In this document: piece after piece, positions 48,051-57,359 of the stretch | Layout: each line of letters opens with the position of its first letter | How positions within the stretch are numbered: position 1 is the stretch's first letter | NCBI RefSeq assembly: GCF_001590865.1 | Contig: NZ_BBUY01000007.1 | Span: 112,972 to 176,971 of the forward strand | Origin: Streptomyces sp. NBRC 110611 | GTDB lineage: Bacteria > Actinomycetota > Actinomycetes > Streptomycetales > Streptomycetaceae | Direction: 5' to 3' | Length of the DNA: 64,000 nt | Program-made: the position numbers and the translations under genes | Notes under the pieces: model-generated | Told to the model about the DNA's origin: nothing | The model's database searches: none | The model's input: only the letters and a program-made list of their open reading frames with translations

Positions 48051-50795
48051 ATGCCCGAACTGCAGCGCGACGAGGCGCAGACCCGAGCCCGGCTCATCGA
48101 CGTCCACCGCTACGAGGTCCACCTCGACCTCACACACGGCCTGGAGGTCCCCCCGGCGGAGCCGGAGGGAGAGCACTTCGGCTCCCGTACCGCCGTCCAC
48201 TTCACCGCCCGCACCGGCGGCGACACCTTCGTCGAGCTCAAGCCCGCCACACTGCACTCCGCCACCCTCGACGGCCACCCCCTCGACCCGGGGACCCTGG
48301 ACGGCAACCGGCTGCCCCTGACGGACCTCACCGCGGGCGAGCACGTCCTCCACGTCCACGCCACCATGCGCTACTCCCGCACCGGCGAAGGCATGCACCG
48401 CTTCACCGACCCCGCCGACGGCGAGAACTACGCCTACACCCAGCTGTTCATGCACGACGCCCAGCGCGTCTTCGCCGCCTTCGACCAGCCCGACCTCAAA
48501 GCCGTCTTCGACCTCCACGTCACCGCCCCCGAAGGCTGGCAGGTCCTCGCCAACGGCATCACCGAACACCTGGGGGAGGGCCGCTGGAAAGCCGCCCCCA
48601 CCCCCCGTATCTCCACCTACCTCGTCGCCGTCGCCGCCGGCCCCTGGCACTCCGTACGCACCGAACACGCCGGACTGCCCTTCGGCCTCCACTGCCGCCG
48701 CTCCCTCGCCCCCCACCTCGACGCCGACACCGACGAACTCCTCGACCTCACCCGCCGCTGCTTCGACCGCTACCACGAACTCTTCGACGAGCCCTACCCC
48801 TTCGACTCCTACGACCAGGCCTTCGTCCCCGAATTCAACGCCGGCGCCATGGAGAACCCGGGACTCGTCACCTTCCGCGACGCATACGTCTACCGCTCCG
48901 CCGTCACCGACACCGAACGCCAGGCCCGCGGTGTGACCATCGCCCACGAAATGGCCCACATGTGGTTCGGCGACCTCGTCACCCTCCAGTGGTGGGACGA
49001 CATCTGGCTCAACGAATCCTTCGCCGAATACATGGGCTACCAGGTCCTGTCGGAAGCCACCCGCTTCACCGACACCTGGACCGCCTTCGCCGTCGCCCGC
49101 AAGGGCTGGGGCTACGACGCCGACCAGCGCCCCTCCACCCACCCCGTCGCCCCCGCCCCCGAAGACGTCCCCGACACCGCCGCCGCCCTCCTCAACTTCG
49201 ACGGCATCTCCTACGCCAAGGGCGCCTCCGCCCTCCGCCAGCTCGTCGCCTGGCTCGGCACCGAGGACTTCCTCGCCGGCATCAACGACCACTTCGCCCG
49301 GCACCGCTTCGGCAACGCCACCCTCGCCGACTTCATCGACTCCCTCGCCCGCCACACCGACCGCGACGTCCACACCTGGGCCGAACGCTGGCTGCGCACC
49401 ACCGGAGCCGACACCCTCACCCCCGTCGTCCACGACACCGGCGACGGCCACTGGACCCTCACCGTCGACCACACCGGAAGCCACGACGGCACCCGCCCCC
49501 ACCGCCTCACCGTCGGCCGCTACGACCACGACCCGCACACCCCCGGCCACCTCGTCCCCCGTACCCCCCGCACCCCCCTCACCCTCGACCTCCCGTCCTC
49601 CGAGCTCCCGACCCCGCTCGAGCAGGGTGGGGGTGCCCCCAGCGGTAGCTGGGGGAGTACCCCCAGCAAGCCGCACACCGCCACCGGCCGCCGCCCCGCC
49701 CTGCTCCTCCTCAACGACCAGGACCTCACCTACGCCAAGATCCGCCTCGACGCCGCCTCCTGGCACACCGCCCTCACCACCCTCTCCGGCCTCCCCGACC
49801 CCCTCACCCGCGCCGTTGTCTGGAACGCCGCCCGCGACATGGTCCGCGACGGCGAACTCGCCCCCACCGCCTACCTGGACGCCGCCCGCACCCACCTCCC
49901 GCACGAAACCGACCTCGCCATCCTCCAGGGCGTCCTCACCTTCGCCCGCACCCAGATCGCCGACCGCTACCTCTTCGCACCCGGCCCCTCGCCCCTGGGC
50001 GAGCCGGGAGGCACCCCCGGCCGACGCCACACCGCCCTCACCACCCTCACCGCCCTCAGCCGCGACATACTCCGCCGCACCGAAGGCCCCGACAACGGCG
50101 CCCCCACCGGCCGCCGCCTCATCGCCGTGCGCGCCTTCATCGACAGCGCCACCACCCCCGACGCCCTCCAGGCCTGGCTCGACGACGGCAGCGTCCCCGG
50201 CGGCCCCCACCTCGACCCCGAACTCCGCTGGCGCATCCTCGGCCGCCTCGCCACCCTCGGCGCCACCCCCCTCGACACCCTCCGCGCCGCCATCGACGCC
50301 GAACTCACCCGCGACCCCAGCGCCACCGGCCGCGAAGGCGCCGCCCGCTGCCGCGCCGCCCTCCCCGACCCGGCGGCCAAACAAGCCGCCTGGGACGCCC
50401 TGTTCACCACCGACGACGCCGACGGCAAAGCCGCCCTCTCCACCTACCTCTTCATCGCCACCGCGGGCGGCTTCTGGGCACCCGAACACCACGACCTGCT
50501 CCGCCCCTACGTCGCCCGCTACTTCACCGACGCCCCTGCCCTCGCCGCCGCCCGCGGCCCCGTCCTCGGCGCCGCGGCCGGCACCCACGCCTTCCCCGTC
50601 ACCGCCATCGACCAGGACACCCTCCGCCTCGGCGAAACCTGCCTCGCCGACCCCGGCCTCACCCCCGCCCTCCGCCGCAAACTCATCGACCAACTCGACG
50701 ACCTGCGGCGGGCGTTGAAGGTACACGCCGCAGCCGGGGCGGGGACCGGGGCAGCGACCGGGGAGACGGCCGGGAAGGCGGCCGGAAAGGCGTAA
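48051..50795 (+). CDS. pepN: Aminopeptidase N (M1 family)
   Basis: 914 residues. Catalytic features: GAMEN at 265-269, zinc site H299-E-M-A-H303 and E322 (WLNESFAEY), as in M1 aminopeptidases, plus a C-terminal ERAP1-like helical domain. Two stretches (about 519-541 and 643-657) read as GC palindromic repeats inserted in frame, which explains the extra length over the usual 850-870. Gly, Pro-rich tail at the end. Codons end nearly always in C. It cleaves N-terminal amino acids from peptides in the cytoplasm. Confidence 0.96.
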   Translation: MPELQRDEAQTRARLIDVHRYEVHLDLTHGLEVPPAEPEGEHFGSRTAVHFTARTGGDTFVELKPATLHSATLDGHPLDPGTLDGNRLPLTDLTAGEHVLHVHATMRYSRTGEGMHRFTDPADGENYAYTQLFMHDAQRVFAAFDQPDLKAVFDLHVTAPEGWQVLANGITEHLGEGRWKAAPTPRISTYLVAVAAGPWHSVRTEHAGLPFGLHCRRSLAPHLDADTDELLDLTRRCFDRYHELFDEPYPFDSYDQAFVPEFNAGAMENPGLVTFRDAYVYRSAVTDTERQARGVTIAHEMAHMWFGDLVTLQWWDDIWLNESFAEYMGYQVLSEATRFTDTWTAFAVARKGWGYDADQRPSTHPVAPAPEDVPDTAAALLNFDGISYAKGASALRQLVAWLGTEDFLAGINDHFARHRFGNATLADFIDSLARHTDRDVHTWAERWLRTTGADTLTPVVHDTGDGHWTLTVDHTGSHDGTRPHRLTVGRYDHDPHTPGHLVPRTPRTPLTLDLPSSELPTPLEQGGGAPSGSWGSTPSKPHTATGRRPALLLLNDQDLTYAKIRLDAASWHTALTTLSGLPDPLTRAVVWNAARDMVRDGELAPTAYLDAARTHLPHETDLAILQGVLTFARTQIADRYLFAPGPSPLGEPGGTPGRRHTALTTLTALSRDILRRTEGPDNGAPTGRRLIAVRAFIDSATTPDALQAWLDDGSVPGGPHLDPELRWRILGRLATLGATPLDTLRAAIDAELTRDPSATGREGAARCRAALPDPAAKQAAWDALFTTDDADGKAALSTYLFIATAGGFWAPEHHDLLRPYVARYFTDAPALAAARGPVLGAAAGTHAFPVTAIDQDTLRLGETCLADPGLTPALRRKLIDQLDDLRRALKVHAAAGAGTGAATGETAGKAAGKA
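49629..49664. repeat. Palindromic repeat inserted in pepN
   Basis: Hairpin of gggggtgcccccagc with gctgggggagtaccccc around loop ggta. It encodes GGAPSGSWGSTP in frame. A second related element, ctcgccc/gggcgag, lies at 49988-50003. Confidence 0.8.
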
Positions 50796-50921
50796 CCCAC
50801 CACCGCACGGACGGTGCCGCCGCCCGCCGGCCGGCGGCACCCGAACACCTGCGGTGCGCCCGTACCACTTACGGGTGGTATGACCGCAACCAGTGGGCAC
50901 ACCACGTACCGGGACAGTAAC

Positions 50922-50940
50922 TTAGGGCCGCCTCACGCCT
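50922..50940 (+). promoter_or_regulatory. Candidate DmdR/IdeR-like iron box upstream of the desA-like gene
   Basis: TTAGG-N5-CTCAC matches the first and third blocks of the actinobacterial iron-box pattern TTAGGTTAGGCTCACCTAA with the right spacing, but the second and last blocks do not match. It lies 80 nt before the ATG. Plausible in view of the siderophore-type enzymes that follow. Confidence 0.3.
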
Positions 50941-51019
50941 CGTCCGCACGGGAACCGCCCGGCGACGCGGACCAGGCTGCCGGAAAACTCCCCGTACGCC
51001 CACACAGAAGAGCACACCC

Positions 51020-52414
51020 ATGCCTGTGCCCCCTGCCGGCACCGCCCTCGCAGGCGGCACCAACGGCCCCCGCGCGCTCCGCCCCCTCCTCGACACCGTC
51101 CTCGACGCCCTCACCGCCGGCGCCGAGGACCGCGCCGGCCCCCTCCCGGCCGGCGGCCCCGACACCGTCGCCCGCGCCGTACACGACGCCTGCCACCCCG
51201 TCCTCCCCGACGACGGCACCGGACCCCACACCGCCCTGCGCACCCTCGTCCACACCCTCGCCGCCGGCGCCGCCGACCCCGCCGACCCCCACTGCGCCGC
51301 CCACCTGCACTGCCCGCCCCTCGCCCTGGCCACCGCCGCCGACCTCGCCGCCGCCGCCCTCAACCCCTCCATGGACTCCTGGGACCAGGCCCCCGCCGCC
51401 TCCGCCCTGGAATCCCTCACCAGCCGCGCCCTCGCCGCCCTCGTCTACCCCCACGCCACCGCCCCCGACGCCCTGATCACCACCGGCGGCACCGAATCCA
51501 ACCAGCTCGGCCTCCTCCTCGCCCGCGAAGCCGCCACCACCCCCGGCACCGCCGGCCCCCTCCAGATCATCTGCGGCGCCAACGCCCACCACTCCATCCA
51601 CCGCTCCGCCTGGCTCCTCGGCCTCCCCACCCCCATCACCCTCCCCACCCCCAACGGCACCCTCACCCCCGACACCCTCCACACCTGCCTCACCAACCTC
51701 CCCCCGCACACCGGCCCCCTCCTCATCACCGCCACCGCAGGCACCACCGACTCCGGCGCCATCGACCCCCTCCCCGCCCTCGCCGACCTCGCCCACCACC
51801 ACCGCGCCCGCCTCCACATCGACGCCGCCTACGGCGGCCCCCTCCTCTTCAGCGACACCCACACCAAAGCCCTCCAAGGCCTCGACCGCGCCCACACCGT
51901 CGCCCTCGACCTCCACAAACTCGGCTGGCAGCCGGTCGCCGCCGGCCTCCTCGCCGTCCCCGACCCCACCACCCTCACCCCCCTCACCCACCAAGCCGAC
52001 TACCTCAACGCCGACGACGACACCGAAGCCGGCCTCCCCGACCTCCTGCACCGCTCACTCCGCACCACCCGCCGCCCCGACATCCTCAAAATCGCGGTCA
52101 CCCTCAAAGCCCTCGGCCGCCACGGCATCGGCACCCTCGTCGACCGCACCCTCGCCGACCTCATCGAGGCCCACCCCCGCTACGAACTCCACTCCCGCCC
52201 CACCCTCAGCACCGTCCTCTTCCGCCCCACCGGCGCCGACCACGCCACCCTCGCCACCATCCGCCGCACCCTCCTCACCGAAGGCCGCGCCGTCCTCGGC
52301 CGCGCCACCACCCCCACCGGCCTCTGGCTCAAAGTCACCCTCCTCAACCCCCACACCCAGCCCGGAGACCTCACCACCCTCCTCACACTCGTGGAAGGCC
52401 ACACCCCCCGATGA
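51020..52414 (+). CDS. DesA-like pyridoxal-phosphate amino-acid decarboxylase
   Basis: 464 residues, group II decarboxylase fold. HLHCPPLALATAADLAAAALNPSMDSWDQ, ALITTGGTESNQLGLLLARE, ATAGTTDSGAIDPLP, HIDAAYGGPL and the PLP lysine K300 in LDLHKLGWQPV, then ADYLN, TTRRPDILK and LKVTLLNP. The pattern is close to lysine decarboxylase DesA of desferrioxamine clusters and to 2,4-diaminobutyrate decarboxylases. Stop overlaps the N-hydroxylase start (ATGA). Together they could make an N-hydroxylated diamine. Substrate cannot be told from sequence. Confidence 0.88.
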   Translation: MPVPPAGTALAGGTNGPRALRPLLDTVLDALTAGAEDRAGPLPAGGPDTVARAVHDACHPVLPDDGTGPHTALRTLVHTLAAGAADPADPHCAAHLHCPPLALATAADLAAAALNPSMDSWDQAPAASALESLTSRALAALVYPHATAPDALITTGGTESNQLGLLLAREAATTPGTAGPLQIICGANAHHSIHRSAWLLGLPTPITLPTPNGTLTPDTLHTCLTNLPPHTGPLLITATAGTTDSGAIDPLPALADLAHHHRARLHIDAAYGGPLLFSDTHTKALQGLDRAHTVALDLHKLGWQPVAAGLLAVPDPTTLTPLTHQADYLNADDDTEAGLPDLLHRSLRTTRRPDILKIAVTLKALGRHGIGTLVDRTLADLIEAHPRYELHSRPTLSTVLFRPTGADHATLATIRRTLLTEGRAVLGRATTPTGLWLKVTLLNPHTQPGDLTTLLTLVEGHTPR

Positions 52415-53832
52415 CCACCACCCCCGAAACCCCCATCGCCCGCCCTGATGAACCCCTCGACCTCGTCGGCATCGGCATCGGCCCCTTCAACCTCTCCCTC
52501 GCCGCCCTCGCCCACCCCCTCACCCACCTCCGCGCCGCCTTCTACGACCAGCGCCCCGCCTTCCACTGGCACCCCGGCCTCCTCATCGACGGCGCCACCC
52601 TCCAAGTCCCCTTCCTCGCCGACCTCGTCACCCTCGCCGACCCCGCCAGCCCCTGGACCTTCCTCAACTACCTCAAGACCCGCGAACGCCTCTTCCCCTT
52701 CTACTTCGCCGAGCGCTTCCACATCCACCGCACCGAATACGACTCCTACTGCCGCTGGGTCAGCGAAAACCTCCCCGCCCTCCACTTCGGCCACCACATC
52801 GACGCCATCCGCTGGAACCCCGAACGCACCGCCTTCGAAGTCGACTTCACCCAACTCGACGCCGACGGCGAAGCCCAGGCCCTCGGCCGCACCCACGCCC
52901 GCCACCTCGTCCTCGGCATCGGCACCGCCCCCCACATCCCCGTCCCCCTCCGCCCCCTCGCCGACGCCCCCACCGTCCCCGTCATCCACTCCGCCGACTA
53001 CCTCGACCACCGCGACAGCCTGCTCGCCGCCGACCACCTCACCGTCATCGGCGCCGGCCAGTCAGGCGCCGAAATCTTCCTCGACCAGCTCCGCGCCCGC
53101 CCCACCGGCCGCGAAGGCATCCACTGGCTCGCCCGCACTCCCGCCTTCGCCCCCATGGAATACAGCAAACTCGGCCTCGAACACTTCACCCCCGACTACA
53201 CCCGCTACTTCCACGCCCTCCCCGAACGCGTCCGCGACGACCTCCTCCCCGGCCAGTGGCAACTCCACAAAGGCATCGACCACGCCACCCTCGCCGCCAT
53301 CCACGACGAGCTCTACCGCCGCACCCTCAACGGCGGCTGGCCCGACACCACCCTCACCCCCGGCGTCTCCGTACGCACCGCCGGCCGCGTCGGCACCACC
53401 AAAGTCGAACTCCACCTCGACCACACCCAGCAAGGCACCCGCTCCCGCCTCGTCACCGACGCCGTCGTCCTCGCCACCGGCTACCGCGAACGCCGCCTGG
53501 ACACCCTCCTCGCCGCCCTCGACCCCTACGTACGCCGCGACGCACGCGAACGCCCCCGCATCGACGACCAGCACCGCGTCGTCCTCGACCCCACCATCAC
53601 CGGCTCCCTCTACGTCCAGAACGCCGAAACCCACACCCACGGCGTAGGCACCCCCGACCTCGGCCTCGCCGCCTGGCGCAGCGCCACCATCCTCAACTCC
53701 CTCACCGGCACCACCCCCTACCCCCTCCCCGAACGCACCGCCTTCACCACCTTCGGCCTCCAGCAGCCCACCACCGGCGGCAGCACCCACACCATCCCCC
53801 GCCAGGGCGCCGGCCTCATCCCCCGCCACTGA
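52411..53832 (+). CDS. Lysine/ornithine/diamine N-hydroxylase (DesB/IucD type)
   Basis: 473 residues. FAD site GIGIGPFNLSLAALA at about 20-34, the conserved WHPGLLIDGATLQVPFLADLVTLADP, LGIGTAPHIP, NADPH site VIGAGQSGAEIFLDQL at about 212-226, substrate-region EYSKLGLEHFTPDY, and the closing ATGYRERRLDTLLAAL. Such enzymes hydroxylate the side-chain amine used to make hydroxamate siderophores. It is coupled to the decarboxylase. No acyltransferase or NIS synthetase gene is near, so the pair is an orphan or supplies a remote pathway. Confidence 0.92.
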   Translation: MTTTPETPIARPDEPLDLVGIGIGPFNLSLAALAHPLTHLRAAFYDQRPAFHWHPGLLIDGATLQVPFLADLVTLADPASPWTFLNYLKTRERLFPFYFAERFHIHRTEYDSYCRWVSENLPALHFGHHIDAIRWNPERTAFEVDFTQLDADGEAQALGRTHARHLVLGIGTAPHIPVPLRPLADAPTVPVIHSADYLDHRDSLLAADHLTVIGAGQSGAEIFLDQLRARPTGREGIHWLARTPAFAPMEYSKLGLEHFTPDYTRYFHALPERVRDDLLPGQWQLHKGIDHATLAAIHDELYRRTLNGGWPDTTLTPGVSVRTAGRVGTTKVELHLDHTQQGTRSRLVTDAVVLATGYRERRLDTLLAALDPYVRRDARERPRIDDQHRVVLDPTITGSLYVQNAETHTHGVGTPDLGLAAWRSATILNSLTGTTPYPLPERTAFTTFGLQQPTTGGSTHTIPRQGAGLIPRH

Positions 53833-53989
53833 CCACCGGGAGGGCTGGCCGCGACGGGGGACGGCCGGTCGGCGGCGCCACCACAGCACTGCCACCGCAG
53901 CACTGCCGCCCCCACGCCGCCCTGCTTCTCCCCACCGACGCCGCCCCGATGTGCGACCCTTCGGCCACCCACACCGAAGGAGCCCACCC

Positions 53990-54673
53990 ATGACCGACCC
54001 CCTGCCCTACGGCACCCCCGACACCCCCCGCCTCGCCGTACGCGGCGAAGCCCACCTCGAAGTCGCCCCCGAAATCGCCCGCATCACCGTCACCCTCAGC
54101 GCCCGCGGCACCAACCGCAACACCACCCTCGCCGACCTCACCCGCCGCAACGAACACGCCCTCACCCTCATCAAGAGCTACGGAGACGCCGTCGAAAAAC
54201 TCGAAACCGGCGCCTTCACCCTCACCCCCCAACTCACCGACAAAGGCCGCCACGAACGCGTCCGCGCCTACCACGGACGCGTCGCCCACACCGCCACCCT
54301 CAACGACTTCACCGCCCTCGGCGAACTCACCACCCGCCTCGCCGACCTCGACCTCACCCGCGTCGACGGACCCTGGTGGGCCCTCCGCCCCGACTCACCC
54401 GCCCACCGCACCGCCCGCACCCAGGCCGTCCACGACGCCGTCCAACGCGCCCGCGAATACGCCGAAGCCCTCGGCGCCCGCCTCGACGCCCTCCTCGAAA
54501 TCGCCGACCTCGGCGCCGAGAACCAGGCTTTCACCCCGCCCCCCGGCATGCGAGGCTTCGCCGGCCGCGCCGCCACCCAGGAATCCGCCCCCGCCCTCGA
54601 CCTCGAACCCCAGCAGCAAACCGTCCACGCCGCCGTCAACGCACGCTTGACGATGACCCGCCCCGCCCTCTGA
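53990..54673 (+). CDS. SIMPL (DUF541) domain protein
   Basis: 227 residues. LAVRGEAHLEVAPEIARITVTLSARGTNRNTTLADLTRRNEHALTLIKSYG and the C-terminal QAVHDAVQRAREYAEALGARLDALLEIADLG are the SIMPL domain's two signature parts. No signal peptide is seen, unlike many periplasmic members. Function in bacteria is unknown beyond stress-linked phenotypes. It shares the C-ending codon bias of the three genes upstream. A 13-nt direct repeat ccRcagcactgcc lies in the gap before it. Confidence 0.85.
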   Translation: MTDPLPYGTPDTPRLAVRGEAHLEVAPEIARITVTLSARGTNRNTTLADLTRRNEHALTLIKSYGDAVEKLETGAFTLTPQLTDKGRHERVRAYHGRVAHTATLNDFTALGELTTRLADLDLTRVDGPWWALRPDSPAHRTARTQAVHDAVQRAREYAEALGARLDALLEIADLGAENQAFTPPPGMRGFAGRAATQESAPALDLEPQQQTVHAAVNARLTMTRPAL

Positions 54674-54818
54674 CACACCACCGCGCGAGGGCGGAAATCC
54701 GCTCATCGGAGCGCCTTCGCGCCCATTCCAATACTTGTCAACAGCCTTTCATTCAAAGCTCGTTGAGCAGTCACCCCGCCACAGTTCCCTACCCTCCGGT
54801 AAGCCATAGAGTCGACCC

Positions 54819-56255
54819 ATGCGCCGAGCAAAGATCGTCTGCACACTGGGACCCGCCACCGACTCGTACGAGCAGATCAAAGCCCTCGTCGACGCCGGAA
54901 TGAACATCGCCCGCTTCAACCTCAGCCACGGCACCTACCCCGACCACGAAGCCCGCTTCGACCGGGTCCGCAAAGCATCCGAGGAGACCCGCCGCAGCGT
55001 CGGCATCCTCGCCGACCTTCAAGGCCCGAAGATCCGCCTCGGCCGATTCCGCGAAGGTCCCGTACTTCTCGAACGCGACGACGAGTTCACCCTCACCGTC
55101 GAACCATCCGTCGAAGGCGACCGCCACCTCTGCGGCACCACCTACCAGGGCCTCGCCGCCGACGTCACCACCGGCGAACGCATCCTCGTCGACGACGGCA
55201 AGGTCACCCTGGAGGTCACCGAGGTCTCCGGCCCCCGGGTCCGCACCAAGGTCATCGAAGGCGGCATGGTCTCCGACCACAAAGGCCTCAACCTCCCCGG
55301 CGTCGCCGTCTCCGTCCCCGCCCTCTCCGAAAAAGACCAGGACGACCTCCGCTGGGCGCTGCGCTACGGCGCCGACCTCATCGCCCTCTCCTTCGTGCGC
55401 ACCGGCCACGACATCGAAGACGTCCACCGCATCATGCGCGAGGAAGGACGCTTCCTCCCCGTCATCGCAAAGATCGAAAAACCTCAGGCCGTCGACAACA
55501 TCCACGACATCGTCGCCGCCTTCGACGGCATCATGGTCGCCCGCGGCGACCTCGGCGTCGAAATGCCCCTCGAAACCGTCCCCATCGTCCAGAAGCGCGC
55601 CATCAAACTCGCCAAGCGCAACGCCAAACCGGTCATCGTCGCCACCCAGATGCTCGACTCGATGATCGACAACTCCCGCCCCACCCGCGCCGAAGCCTCC
55701 GACGTCGCCAACGCCGTCATCGACGGCACCGACGCCGTGATGCTCTCCGGCGAGACCAGCGTCGGCAAATACCCCACCGAGACCGTCCGCACCATGAGCC
55801 GCATCGTCGAAGCGGCCGAAGAAGACATCCTCGCCAAGGGCCTCCCACCCCTCACCGAAACCAGCAAACCCCGCACCCAGGGCGGCGCCGTCGCCCGCGC
55901 CGCCGCGGAAATGGGCGACTTCCTCGGCGCCAAGTTCCTCGTCGCCTTCACCCAGTCCGGCGACACCGTCCGCCGCCTCTCCCGCTACCGCTCACCCATC
56001 CCCCTCCTCGCCTTCACCCCCGACCCCGCCACCCGCTCCCAACTGAACGTCAGCTGGGGCGTGGAGACCTTCCTCGGCCCCACCGTCAACTCCACCGACG
56101 AGATGGTCGCCCAGGTCGACGAGCAACTCCTCAAGATCGGCCGCTGCCGCAAGGGCGACCTCGTCATCATCACCGCCGGCTCCCCACCCGGAGTCCCCGG
56201 CTCCACCAACCTCGTCCGCGTCCACCACATCGGCGAGGACGAAATCCTGAAGTAG
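54819..56255 (+). CDS. pyk: Pyruvate kinase
   Basis: 478 residues; phosphoenolpyruvate plus ADP to pyruvate plus ATP. RRAKIVCTLGPATDSYEQI with the substrate arginine, ARFNLSHG, LADLQGPKIRLGRF, the catalytic stretch VIAKIEKPQAVDNI with the lysine, ARGDLGVEMPLE for Mg, and NTVNSTDE-like C-terminal effector domain. The protein begins with a short MRRAK. The 145 nt before it are lower in GC than the gene and carry the promoter. Confidence 0.98.
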   Translation: MRRAKIVCTLGPATDSYEQIKALVDAGMNIARFNLSHGTYPDHEARFDRVRKASEETRRSVGILADLQGPKIRLGRFREGPVLLERDDEFTLTVEPSVEGDRHLCGTTYQGLAADVTTGERILVDDGKVTLEVTEVSGPRVRTKVIEGGMVSDHKGLNLPGVAVSVPALSEKDQDDLRWALRYGADLIALSFVRTGHDIEDVHRIMREEGRFLPVIAKIEKPQAVDNIHDIVAAFDGIMVARGDLGVEMPLETVPIVQKRAIKLAKRNAKPVIVATQMLDSMIDNSRPTRAEASDVANAVIDGTDAVMLSGETSVGKYPTETVRTMSRIVEAAEEDILAKGLPPLTETSKPRTQGGAVARAAAEMGDFLGAKFLVAFTQSGDTVRRLSRYRSPIPLLAFTPDPATRSQLNVSWGVETFLGPTVNSTDEMVAQVDEQLLKIGRCRKGDLVIITAGSPPGVPGSTNLVRVHHIGEDEILK

Positions 56256-56312
56256 CCGCACCCGCACCACGCACCACGCTCCCCTGGGCCGAGGAACTGA
56301 CTGCCGTCCCCG

Positions 56313-57101
56313 TCAGTACTTCGGCCCGATGTGTTGATCCATAAGCGCCACAGAGGCTTTGCGGGCCACGGAGATGTTGAACGGGTCGCTACCACGGGCG
56401 AGGGTCGTCCACTCGACGCCGACCTTGGTCAGCGTGTCCGGGAAGAGCCGCCGAATGTCGTCGGACTTGTTGGTGAAGAAGTACCGCGGATACTCATAGC
56501 GCTTGCGCTCCCCGCCGACCATCTTCGTGGTCCAGTTGGTGATCCGACAGCCGTCAGAGTGGATCAGCCCGCGTACGAACTCCCAGGGGTGCTCGTCCAC
56601 GATTTGCTGCTGCCACGGTTCGAGGGCGATCGGCCGCTCGTGCTTCTTACCCTTGCCGTGCTGAGGAAACATGCACCATAGGTGCTTGGAGTAGACCTTC
56701 ACGTTGTGGCAGCCGGTCCGGCTGACTCGGCACACGGAGTTGTCTGGAAAGACCGCGCGCATCGCGGCTTCGCAGGCATCCATGAGACCAGGCCGGTCGT
56801 TTCCGCACGTGATCATGAGGTTGGGTACGCGGTGCTCCGAGTACTGGATGATGTGGCCGTCGCCGAGGTAGAGGGCCAGGAGGTAGGCGTACGCCGGCTG
56901 GTCCAGCTCTCGCCCGTCGCATCGCGGGCACTTCGGGTTGTGCGCACCAGGACACTCTCCGCGTTTGGCGCGCTCCATGTGCAGCCAGTAGCCAACAGTG
57001 CCAAGTGGTACGCCCAGGGCACGGGCCACGTGTGAGTTCCTCGCCCCGGCGCGGAGTTGAGTGATCGCCTTCTGTCGCACGTCTGTGCCGTGAAAGTTCA
57101 T
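56313..57101 (-). CDS. LAGLIDADG-like protein with N-terminal HTH and zinc-binding segment
   Basis: 262 residues from ATG 57101; a TTG 36 nt upstream is the other option. Helix-turn-helix at 9-41 (RQKAITQLRAGARNSHVARALGVPLGTVGYWL). A zinc knuckle, C50, H54, C58, C61. Two LAGLIDADG-type helices: LLALYLGDGHI (74-83) and VRGLIHSDGC (176-185), each with the acidic residue that would bind Mg. It resembles freestanding homing endonuclease/transcription-like proteins of actinobacteria. Lower GC than its neighbours. It is next to tRNA-Leu and convergent with pyk. Confidence 0.75.
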   Translation of the reverse strand: MNFHGTDVRQKAITQLRAGARNSHVARALGVPLGTVGYWLHMERAKRGECPGAHNPKCPRCDGRELDQPAYAYLLALYLGDGHIIQYSEHRVPNLMITCGNDRPGLMDACEAAMRAVFPDNSVCRVSRTGCHNVKVYSKHLWCMFPQHGKGKKHERPIALEPWQQQIVDEHPWEFVRGLIHSDGCRITNWTTKMVGGERKRYEYPRYFFTNKSDDIRRLFPDTLTKVGVEWTTLARGSDPFNISVARKASVALMDQHIGPKY

Positions 57102-57187
57102 GTAGTCACTCTGCGTGATGCCACGTAAGCGACGCAACGAAAATGCGTGCGATTCACGAGAACGTGAAGCTCCGCTTGTTTCAGAGG

Positions 57188-57270
57188 TGCCGGGTGCGGG
57201 ATTCGAACCCGCACGCCCTTTCGGACAGATGCTTTTGAGGCATCAGCGTCTGCCATTCCGCCAACCCGGC
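57188..57270 (-). tRNA. tRNA-Leu (anticodon CAA)
   Basis: 83 nt, class II with a long variable arm. The acceptor stem GCCGGGT pairs with ACCCGGC plus discriminator A. The anticodon stem GATGC/GCATC encloses CTCAAAA, so the anticodon is CAA, reading UUG. The T-arm has GGTTCGAATCC. CCA is not encoded. It lies between the LAGLIDADG-like gene and pdtaR. Confidence 0.97.
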
Positions 57271-57359
57271 TAGGTGCCCAAGACACCCTACCCTGTGCGG
57301 AATGCTGGTCGCCTCTAGGTAGGCTGCAATGGCACCACCTGCCCGGAACGAGGAGTCAC

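Noticed and set aside
47814..50900. A 1028-codon minus-strand frame opposite pepN
   Set aside because: Very Gly/Glu/Val-rich shadow caused by the C-ending codons of pepN; no domain is recognisable.
52448..53647. A 399-codon plus-strand frame within the N-hydroxylase gene
   Set aside because: Ser/Pro/Thr-only translation, a frame shadow of the real gene.
57102..57137. TTG start at 57137 for the LAGLIDADG-like gene
   Set aside because: The ATG at 57101 gives a protein that begins right at the helix-turn-helix, and neither start has a strong Shine-Dalgarno; the ATG is preferred.
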